64,000 nucleotides of DNA from SIG459 sp045631645 (GTDB taxonomy: Bacteria > Bacillota > Clostridia > Oscillospirales > Oscillospiraceae). Shown piece by piece: positions 58,076 to 64,000 of the stretch. The stretch is taken from positions 113,284 through 177,283 of the forward strand of contig JAZQVC010000005.1 in assembly GCA_045631645.1 (NCBI GenBank), in the 5' to 3' direction. Within the stretch, counting starts at the first letter, position 1. Each line of letters opens with the position of its first letter. Under the pieces are notes generated by a model. The model was given only the letters and a program-made list of their open reading frames with translations. It ran no database searches and was not told the DNA's origin. Made by a program: the position numbers and the translations under genes.

Positions 58076-60130
58076 ATGTCACAGCTTGAAAAGAACATAC
58101 GCTATCTCAAAGGCGTTGGCGAAGCAAGAGCCAAGTCTCTTGAAAAACTTGGCATAAGCTGCCTTCGCGATCTCATAAACCATTTCCCCAGAAACTATGA
58201 GGACAGAAGTCAGGTTTATTCTATTAGCGATGCCCCATTCGATGTCCCCGTAACCATCAGGGCTGTTGTTGCAAGAGAACCCAGCCTTGCACGAATCCGC
58301 CGCGGAATGGAGCTTGTAAAATTCCGCGTTGTGGACGACACCGCCTCTGTTGATATTACATTTTTTAATCAAAGCTTTCTTCGCAGCCGTTTTCACACCG
58401 GAGAAACATATCTTTTCTACGGTAAAATAAATGCAGCCGGCACAAAGCGCACCATGGCAAATCCCGCCTTTGAACTTGTGGATTATGACAGTGACGCTCC
58501 CGGCAAAATTGTACCCGTGTATTCCCTCACAAAGGGTATTTCAAGCAAAATGATGAGCGGCTACGTCCGTAGTGCACTTGATGAGCTTGGCAAAGACTTG
58601 CCGGATGCGCTGCCCCACAAAATAGTGGAATCCAATAAGCTTGCTCAAACTCGATACGCCTATGAAAATATACATTTCCCCGCCGACTTTGAAGCTTTGG
58701 AGCTTGCGCGTAGGCGTCTTATATTTGAGGAGCTTTTTGTGCTTGCCTGCGCCCTTACAGGCATGCGCTCAGGCCGTCAGCTTTCGGGCGGTAAAATAAT
58801 TGATAACTGCGAGGTAGAGCAGTTTTATTCTGCCCTTCCCTTCTCCCCCACATCCGCTCAGAAAAAAGCAGTTGAAGACGCGCTGAATGATATGAGTTCC
58901 GGCAAACCAATGAATAGACTTGTTCAGGGTGATGTTGGCAGCGGTAAGACCCTTGTTGCCGCCGCCTGCATATGGAGCGTATGCCGCAGCGGAAAGCAGG
59001 CTGCATTTATGGCTCCAACAGAAATTCTCGCAGAACAGCATCTTGAAACTCTTCGGGGTTTTCTTGAACCCTTTGATATCCGTGTTGAAAAACTATGCGG
59101 CTCAACCACCGCCGCAAACAAGCGAAAAATCAAGCAGGAGCTTGCCACCGGCGAAATTGATCTTATCGTCGGCACCCATGCCATCATAAGCGAAGATGTT
59201 GTTTTCAAGGATCTCGCCCTTGCTGTTACCGATGAGCAGCACCGCTTTGGCGTTTCCCAGCGCTCCGCTCTTGCATCCAAAACGGAAAAGCCCCATGTTC
59301 TCGTTATGTCAGCAACCCCCATTCCCCGCACTCTTGCACTCATGATTTACGGAGACCTTGATGTTTCCGTTATTGATGAGCTTCCCCCCGGCAGACTTAA
59401 GGTGGACACCTTCCATGTTGACGAAAGTTACCGTGCAAGACTTTACGGCTTCATCCGCAAGCAGGCTGAAGAAGGCAGACAAGTTTTCGTAGTTTGTCCA
59501 ATGGTTGAGGAAAACGAGGAGAGCGAACTGGAACTTAAAAGCGCAACGGAACACGCAGAACATCTTAAAACCGTTTTTCCCGAGCTTAATATCGCCTGCA
59601 TCCATGGCAAGATGAAACCCAAGGATAAGGATGCTATTATGAGCAGCGTTGTTAATGGTGAAATTGACGTTCTTGTTTCCACAACGGTAATAGAAGTTGG
59701 TGTGGATGTTCCTAACGCATCTCTTATGATAATCGAAAATGCCGAACGCTTCGGTCTTAGCCAGCTGCATCAGCTTCGCGGACGAGTCGGACGCGGAAAG
59801 CACAAGAGCTGGTGCATACTTGTCTCCGATGCGAAAAATGATGAGAGCAAGGAACGATTGAAGGTTATGTGCGAAACCAACGACGGCTTCAAAATAAGCG
59901 AGCATGACCTTCGTCTTCGCGGTCCCGGCGACTTTTTCGGCTCAAGACAGCACGGTCTTCCTGAGATGCACATTGCTGACCTCGGCGGCGATATGCGCGT
60001 TTTGCAGAGCGCTCAGACTGCGGCACATCAGCTTCTTGCCGATGACCCCATACTTTCCAAGCCGGAAAATGCGGCCTTAAGAGAGCGTATAAAGCAGCTT
60101 TTTGAAGCAAATTCCGATATACTGAACTAA
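58076..60130 (+). CDS. recG: ATP-dependent DNA helicase RecG
   Basis: Branch-migrates Holliday junctions and regresses stalled forks. The 684-residue protein has the N-terminal wedge OB domain (residues 1-160, with HFPRNYEDRS), Walker A QGDVGSGKTLVAAA near 282, the DEQHRFGVSQR box near 388, MSATPIPRTLA near 412 and the C-terminal GRVGRGKHKSWC near 565. It is divergent from the mobA-like gene. The fapR-plsX cluster that often neighbours it in Firmicutes is absent. Confidence 0.98.
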   Translation: MSQLEKNIRYLKGVGEARAKSLEKLGISCLRDLINHFPRNYEDRSQVYSISDAPFDVPVTIRAVVAREPSLARIRRGMELVKFRVVDDTASVDITFFNQSFLRSRFHTGETYLFYGKINAAGTKRTMANPAFELVDYDSDAPGKIVPVYSLTKGISSKMMSGYVRSALDELGKDLPDALPHKIVESNKLAQTRYAYENIHFPADFEALELARRRLIFEELFVLACALTGMRSGRQLSGGKIIDNCEVEQFYSALPFSPTSAQKKAVEDALNDMSSGKPMNRLVQGDVGSGKTLVAAACIWSVCRSGKQAAFMAPTEILAEQHLETLRGFLEPFDIRVEKLCGSTTAANKRKIKQELATGEIDLIVGTHAIISEDVVFKDLALAVTDEQHRFGVSQRSALASKTEKPHVLVMSATPIPRTLALMIYGDLDVSVIDELPPGRLKVDTFHVDESYRARLYGFIRKQAEEGRQVFVVCPMVEENEESELELKSATEHAEHLKTVFPELNIACIHGKMKPKDKDAIMSSVVNGEIDVLVSTTVIEVGVDVPNASLMIIENAERFGLSQLHQLRGRVGRGKHKSWCILVSDAKNDESKERLKVMCETNDGFKISEHDLRLRGPGDFFGSRQHGLPEMHIADLGGDMRVLQSAQTAAHQLLADDPILSKPENAALRERIKQLFEANSDILN

Positions 60131-60196
60131 TAAGAATGAAACTTTTCCCTTTTTTCTCCGTCTTATAAGCACAAGGATTTACTGGAGGTATATAAA

Positions 60197-60586
60197 ATGA
60201 AAAAGCTTATTATTCTCCTCTTATCCATTCTGCTTCTTTGCTCCGGCTGCGGCGCATCCTCTTTTAATCGGCTTTCGGAAGCAGATAGTGTGGTAATAAA
60301 CTGGGACGTCGACTCAAAGGCTCGCGTCAGCGGCATAACCGAAGATATTTATGAAAACCTCATGAGCCTGACGCTGGAAAACACAAAAAACACCGAGCCA
60401 ATATCCACTTTATACACTCTTGAGTTCTACGACAAATCCAATAATCTTCTCATGGATTTAAGCATATCCCATGAGGGTCTGCTCAGTTTTGGTGGAAAAA
60501 CCTACGCTATAACCGATGGCCATTTGGACATAAGCTGGATCGAAATGATCATCAGAAAGTCCAACGGGCCTCCTTCCTCCGACTAA
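60197..60586 (+). CDS. Small putative lipoprotein
   Basis: A 129-residue protein with signal MKKLIILLLSILLLCSGCGAS; the lipobox is CSGC, with cleavage expected before Cys19 or so. The mature part (about 110 residues) alternates short beta-like stretches (ADSVVINWDVDSKARVSG, TLYTLEFYDKSNN) and shows no domain I know. A GGAGG ribosome site precedes it. It lies between recG and a flippase gene, joined to the latter by a strong stem-loop. Envelope role is inferred only from localisation. Confidence 0.75.
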   Translation: MKKLIILLLSILLLCSGCGASSFNRLSEADSVVINWDVDSKARVSGITEDIYENLMSLTLENTKNTEPISTLYTLEFYDKSNNLLMDLSISHEGLLSFGGKTYAITDGHLDISWIEMIIRKSNGPPSSD

Positions 60587-60600
60587 GTAATTTGAAAGAT

Positions 60601-60640
60601 GAACCTCCGCATATACTTGTCTGAGTATATGCGGAGGTTC
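60601..60640 (+). promoter_or_regulatory. Perfect 17-bp stem-loop enclosing the flippase ribosome site
   Basis: Arms 60601-60617 and 60624-60640 are exact reverse complements with loop TGTCTG. The ribosome site GGAGG (60633-60637) of the next gene, 7 bases before its ATG, is fully inside the 3' arm, paired with CCTCC. No T-run follows. It lies 14 bases after the lipoprotein stop. Confidence 0.85.
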
Positions 60641-60644
60641 CTTT

Positions 60645-61958
60645 ATGTCCGGATTAAAAAAGCTGCTGCAAAATACGGTTATCCTGACTTTGTCGGGGAT
60701 TATTATGCGCTGCGTGGGCTTAGCTTATCAGGTGTGGCTTGCAGGGCGCGTAGGCTCTGACGGCATTGGACTTTTTCAGCTTATCGCAAGCGTGAATGCC
60801 CTTTGGGCAACCTTTGCCATTTCAGGCATAAGATTCACCTCAACCCGTCTTGTCAGCGAGGAATTGGGATTGGGTAGGCCGAGGGGAGCTGTGGGCGCTG
60901 TTGGCTGCTGTCTTGCATATGCATCAATCTTTGGCACTATATCATTTCTGACTATGTTTTTTGGTGCGGAAGCCTTAGGGTTTTTATGGATAAGAGACGC
61001 GAGAACTGTTTTGAGCCTTCGTACTTTATCCATCTGCATGCCATTTGTTTCCCTCTCCTCGGTCTTCAGTGGATGGTTTATCGCAAACAGAAAGGTTATT
61101 CACTCTTCCGCAATTCAAATTATTGAGCAGCTTATAAATATCGGCTGTGCCATGTTTTTCCTTTCCAAAGTTGAGGGCGGCGATCTTGAACAGTGCTGCG
61201 CAGCAATAGGAAAAAGCAATGTTATTGCCGACGCATTTTCATTTGCATTAAGTTTAATTACATATCTCGTCCTTAAGCCAAAAGGCGGCGACAACAGCCC
61301 CTCCCTCGCTCTTCGCCCAAGAATGCTGAAAATTGCTCTGCCTCTGGCTCTTTCCGCCTATGCACGAGTTTCTCTCACAAGCCTTGAAAACCTGCTCATT
61401 CCCCGAAAATTACGCACAAGCGGCATGAGTGCGCAATCAGCGCTTTCCGGCTACGGAGTAATATGCGGCATGGTATTTCCTGTTATCACTTTTCCAAGCT
61501 GCATACTGGCCGCCGCAGCTGAGCTAAGCATATCCGAGCTTACGGCGGCACAGGTAAAAGGCAATATGATTCAGGTGAGAAAAACAGTCAAGTCCTTACT
61601 TAAGGCCTCGCTTTTTTTCTCACTTGCCGTTGGCGCCTTTATGTTTTTCATGGCTGACGAGCTGGGAATTGCTGTATATAAAAGTCTTGAAGCGGGGCGC
61701 TACATAAGAATTTTTGCGTTTTTAGTTCCGATAATGTACATGGATATTGTAACCGACGGATGCCTGAAGGGACTTGGGCAGATGCTTCCATCTATGATAT
61801 TCAATATTTGCGAGGCCGCCCTTGGGGTTTTGTTTGTAATTATCCTCATTCCGCACTTCGCATTACAAGGTTATATCTTTGTTCTGTTCTTCTGCGAATG
61901 CTTCAACTTCTGTATGAGCATGAGCAGGCTTGTGAAAGTTTGCAGGAAAAGTACATAA
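60645..61958 (+). CDS. SpoVB-like polysaccharide/lipid flippase (MATE-like MOP superfamily)
   Basis: Multi-helix membrane protein of the oligosaccharide-flippase group that includes SpoVB and MurJ. The 437-residue protein has about 12-14 hydrophobic helices, with LSGIIMRCVGLAYQVWLAGR at the start and LKIALPLALSAYARVSLTSL near residue 225, a pattern seen in stage V sporulation protein B. It could flip spore-cortex precursors. It is smaller than typical SpoVB (about 510 residues). Its ribosome site is buried in the preceding stem-loop. Confidence 0.87.
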   Translation: MSGLKKLLQNTVILTLSGIIMRCVGLAYQVWLAGRVGSDGIGLFQLIASVNALWATFAISGIRFTSTRLVSEELGLGRPRGAVGAVGCCLAYASIFGTISFLTMFFGAEALGFLWIRDARTVLSLRTLSICMPFVSLSSVFSGWFIANRKVIHSSAIQIIEQLINIGCAMFFLSKVEGGDLEQCCAAIGKSNVIADAFSFALSLITYLVLKPKGGDNSPSLALRPRMLKIALPLALSAYARVSLTSLENLLIPRKLRTSGMSAQSALSGYGVICGMVFPVITFPSCILAAAAELSISELTAAQVKGNMIQVRKTVKSLLKASLFFSLAVGAFMFFMADELGIAVYKSLEAGRYIRIFAFLVPIMYMDIVTDGCLKGLGQMLPSMIFNICEAALGVLFVIILIPHFALQGYIFVLFFCECFNFCMSMSRLVKVCRKST

Positions 61959-61960
61959 AA

Positions 61961-61991
61961 AAATCGGCAGTGCCTTATGCACTGCCGATTT
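61961..61991. terminator. Intrinsic terminator, strongest on the minus strand
   Basis: Arms AAATCGGCAGTGC / GCACTGCCGATTT around CTTAT. The minus strand continues in T7 (GATTTTTTTATG) and ends the cupin gene. On the plus strand it follows the flippase stop directly, with a weaker tail. Confidence 0.88.
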
Positions 61992-62007
61992 AGTAAGTTA
62001 TGTAAAC

Positions 62008-62370
62008 TTATGCCTGGGGCTTGATCATGATGGTCATCATCTGAGCGGACTCGATGCCGGTGTTGAGGCAGCCGCGCTTGGTGCCCTTGCCGAAGTGAAC
62101 AGAGTCGCCAGCCTTGAGGACATACTTGGTCTCGACGTCAGCATCGTCAAAGAGGGTGACGGTCATTTCGCCGGAGATGATGTAGTAAATCATTTCGAAG
62201 TTTGCGGGAGCAACATCAGCGCCGCCGCCGGGGAGGAAATGAGAAAGGCCGTGAACGATGGAACCGCCGTTGACCTCTGCGGGGTTGTGCAGACGGGTGG
62301 TGCGAACGTCGAAATGGCCGGGAGCTTCGTACTTAACAGCTTCGTTAGCGCGGGTTACTTTGTAAGACAT
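62008..62370 (-). CDS. Cupin-domain protein
   Basis: Small single-domain cupin (120 residues). The ATG at 62370 (MSYKVTRANE) has a GAAAGGAAG ribosome site. The beta-barrel pattern shows HGLSHFLPGGGADVAPANFEM near residue 42, where metal-binding histidines would lie but Ala/Pro replace the usual second His, then YYIISGEMTVTLFD and LKAGDSVHFGKGTKRGCLN. It may be an enzyme lacking a full metal site or a binding protein. Function unknown. Confidence 0.85.
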   Translation of the reverse strand: MSYKVTRANEAVKYEAPGHFDVRTTRLHNPAEVNGGSIVHGLSHFLPGGGADVAPANFEMIYYIISGEMTVTLFDDADVETKYVLKAGDSVHFGKGTKRGCLNTGIESAQMMTIMIKPQA

Positions 62371-62409
62371 GGAATAACTTCCTTTCAAAATTAATTTTTG
62401 GACGCAGAG

Positions 62410-62438
62410 ATTTTATCACAACGGCATTACTTTTTCAA
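62410..62438 (-). promoter_or_regulatory. Extended -10 promoter of the cupin gene
   Basis: Minus strand -35 TTGAAA (62433-62438), 17-base spacer ending in TGA, -10 TAAAAT (62410-62415), about 40 bases before the ATG. Confidence 0.8.
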
Positions 62439-62489
62439 GCCGAAATGCAAAGTCTTTAGTCATTTTTTCAGGGATTAATGCGGCAAATA

Positions 62490-62518
62490 TTGAAGTGGAC
62501 TCAAATTCTTGTTATAAT
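62490..62518 (+). promoter_or_regulatory. Promoter of the nuclease-pair operon
   Basis: -35 TTGAAG (62490-62495), 17-base spacer, -10 TATAAT (62513-62518), about 42 bases before the ATG at 62560. Confidence 0.78.
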
Positions 62519-62559
62519 TATCCCAACTCCACACTAATTCTTGCTTCAGGAGAAATTAT

Positions 62560-62967
62560 ATGACACTTGTTTGCTGCGTTGACGACATTATGGGAATGGC
62601 CTTTTTCGGCCGCAGACAAAGCCGCGACAGGCTTTTATATGAAGACCTTGTGCGAGAGGCTCAGCAAAAAGCAATCCACCTGCAGCAGCGCTCCGCCTCC
62701 CTTTTTGCGGACACCGATGCAAAAATATTGGTTTCAGAGGCTCCATGGGAAAGCGCTGAGAATGATGAATTTTGCTTTGTTGAATTTTGCTCACCGTCTT
62801 CTTTTGAAATTAAGGCTGAAAAAATCATTCTCTACCACTGGAACCGCCGTTACCAATCGGATATAAAATTTGATATTGACCTTAGTGGATGGAAAAAGAT
62901 CTCCGAAACGGAGTTTCCCGGTTCATCCCATGAGAAAATTACCAAGGAGGTATATACGCATGAATAA
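62560..62967 (+). CDS. Conserved Clostridia protein, often labelled ribonuclease Z-like
   Basis: A 135-residue protein of a family I know only as a frequent partner of the nuclease downstream; the label ribonuclease Z seen in databases is not supported by a visible HxHxDH motif here. Conserved-looking segments are CCVDDIMGMAF and GRRQSRDRLLYEDL near the start, LYHWNRRYQSD near residue 97 and the C-terminal GSSHEKITKEVYT. No membrane segment is seen. It overlaps the nuclease gene by 8 bases. Regulation or protection against the nuclease is possible but unproven. Confidence 0.8.
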   Translation: MTLVCCVDDIMGMAFFGRRQSRDRLLYEDLVREAQQKAIHLQQRSASLFADTDAKILVSEAPWESAENDEFCFVEFCSPSSFEIKAEKIILYHWNRRYQSDIKFDIDLSGWKKISETEFPGSSHEKITKEVYTHE

Positions 62968-63922
62968 GAAAAGAAAAAAGGGTGGCATTTTAAGGATAAT
63001 TCTTCCCCTTATCGTAATTATTCTCATCTATTTCTTTATTGTAAATAACCCCTCCGAGGAAAATATATCACCAACTCCTCCTATACAGACACAGCCCATT
63101 GCTTCCGACAATATAAATAACCCTCCTGCGCAGACCACCGATCCTTCAATTATTCCTGATCCTATGTCTGCTCCCGAATTTTCAGGCGAGGCTTACTGCA
63201 TAATAAACGGCAACCTTCCGACTTTTACCGAGGATGACATCACTGAAAGCGCCTACGAATATTTCAGCCCTCTTGACGAGCTGGGTCGCTGCGGTGTTAC
63301 CATGGCGTGCATCGGTCAGGAGCTGATGCCGACCGAAGATAGAGAGAGCATCAGCCACGTTAAACCCTCCGGCTGGGTTAATGTTCCCTATTCCTTTGTT
63401 GACGGAGAATATCTTTATAACCGCTGCCATCTTATAGGTTTCCAGCTTACCGGAGAAAATGACAACAAACAAAATCTCATAACCGGAACACGTTATGTAA
63501 ACGTGGAAGGTATGCTTCCCTTTGAAAATATGGTTGCAGACTATGTTAAGGAAACGGGAAACCATGTGCTTTACCGCGTCACCCCCATTTTCAAGGGCGA
63601 CGAGCTTGTTGCCCGCGGCGTTCAGATGGAAGCATTCAGCGTTGAAGACGAGGGCGAGGGTATCTGCTTTAATGTTTACTGCTATAATGTTCAGCCCGGA
63701 GTTATAATTGACTACGCCAGCGGAGAGAGTCGCCTTGACGAAAATGCCTTCACCGAAGGAGAAACCGGTGACTATGTCCTCAACACCAATTCAAAGAAAT
63801 TCCACCTTCCCTCCTGCTCCGGTGCAACGGGCATGAGCGAGAAAAACCGACAAGAATATAGCGGCAGCCGAGAGTTGCTTCTTGCACAAGGCTTCGAGCC
63901 ATGCAGCCAGTGTGAGCCTTAA
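62960..63922 (+). CDS. Secreted or membrane-anchored DNA/RNA non-specific endonuclease
   Basis: Extracytoplasmic nuclease of the beta-beta-alpha-metal type. The ATG at 62960 has an AAGGAGGTATAT site. The 320-residue protein has a basic start, one hydrophobic anchor (residues 12-28), a Pro/Thr-rich linker to about 70, the catalytic block YNRCHLIGFQLTGENDNKQ near 155 (His of the DRGH-like motif, with Cys for Gly), and a C-terminal Ada-like domain with FHLPSC...CSQC near 285-318. It probably degrades external nucleic acid. Confidence 0.92.
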   Translation: MNKKRKKGGILRIILPLIVIILIYFFIVNNPSEENISPTPPIQTQPIASDNINNPPAQTTDPSIIPDPMSAPEFSGEAYCIINGNLPTFTEDDITESAYEYFSPLDELGRCGVTMACIGQELMPTEDRESISHVKPSGWVNVPYSFVDGEYLYNRCHLIGFQLTGENDNKQNLITGTRYVNVEGMLPFENMVADYVKETGNHVLYRVTPIFKGDELVARGVQMEAFSVEDEGEGICFNVYCYNVQPGVIIDYASGESRLDENAFTEGETGDYVLNTNSKKFHLPSCSGATGMSEKNRQEYSGSRELLLAQGFEPCSQCEP

Positions 63923-63949
63923 ATTCTGTAATAATAAAAAATCATGAAA

Positions 63950-63992
63950 ACACCCCCGTTTTGGGGTTTTTTTTTTTTTTTTTTTTTTTTTT
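63950..63992 (+). terminator. Terminator with exceptionally long T tract near the window end
   Basis: AAAACACCCC-CGTTT-TGGGGT hairpin followed by 26 T (63967-63992), then A and seven more T. The hairpin ends the nuclease operon. The homopolymer length is unusual and could be an assembly or sequencing artefact. Confidence 0.8.
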
Positions 63993-64000
63993 ATTTTTTT

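Noticed and set aside
1..64000. CRISPR arrays, tRNA or rRNA genes, insertion sequences, prophage
   Set aside because: No regularly spaced repeats, cloverleaf-like sequences, transposase or phage genes were seen. Very small RNAs could be missed by eye.

Overview
The window looks like a chromosomal segment of a low-GC Gram-positive, endospore-forming anaerobe of the class Clostridia, probably from the Oscillospiraceae/Ruminococcaceae-like gut lineages. The evidence is Firmicutes gene order (mraZ-rsmH-ftsL-pbp; yqfC-yqfD-phoH-ybeY-era-yqzL-recO; yicC-remA-gmk-rpoZ-priA-def-fmt-rsmB-rlmN-prpC-prkC-rsgA; scpA-scpB), sporulation genes (yqfC, yqfD, ylbJ, a SipL-like gene, gerW, a dacF-type gene, a SpoVB-like flippase), an IspH-ribosomal protein S1 fusion and several Clostridia-typical families. 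The species is not identifiable by reading alone. I see no rRNA, tRNA, CRISPR array, insertion sequence or prophage, and no gene-free stretch above 300 bases.
Layout. 1-3400 (-): cell-division (dcw) cluster with its own promoter and a MraZ-type operator. 3544-6890 (-): coiled-coil protein, coaD, rsmD, uvrC. 6953-7216 (-): an HPr-like protein without the catalytic histidine, with its own promoter. 7312-14587 (-): mutS2, recO, yqzL, era, ybeY, phoH, yqfD, yqfC, read as one operon starting at yqfC. 14677-25116: mixed-strand accessory block (ylbJ, split chromate transporter, RNA methyltransferase, lipoprotein, ECF S-component, secG, a four-gene zinc-ribbon/DUF5685/DnaJ/nitroreductase operon, and an AbrB-like regulator with a methionine gamma-lyase-like enzyme and a DMT transporter). 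25176-27767 (-): yebC, a SipL-like gene and a tiny membrane protein. 27819-41384 (-): a run of about 13.5 kb from the cdaA promoter to a terminator after rsgA, covering c-di-AMP synthesis, RNA and protein modification, replication restart and Ser/Thr phospho-signalling. 41489-54876 (-): cysteine desulfurase, isoprenoid genes, carD, ispH-rpsA, cmk, a flavoprotein, an RpiR regulator, rluB, dacF, gerW, scpBA and a site-2 protease. 55032-63922: mixed accessory genes (flavodoxin-fold reductase, acyl-CoA synthetase, mobA-like, recG, lipoprotein, flippase, cupin, nuclease pair).
Regulatory reading. Many promoters are legible as sigma-A type with exactly 17-bp spacers. Notable designs are divergent recG/mobA promoters that share one palindromic -35 hexamer, an operator palindrome inside the AbrB-gene promoter, a 34-bp palindrome over the RpiR-gene promoter that can also act as the upstream terminator, and genes whose Shine-Dalgarno sequence lies inside a strong stem-loop. 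The most novel-looking protein module is the DUF5685/DnaJ operon: the DUF5685 protein carries motifs resembling squalene/phytoene synthases, and the DnaJ protein ends in a cysteine-rich tail with a terminal Cys-Cys. All of this is read by eye; no database search was run.
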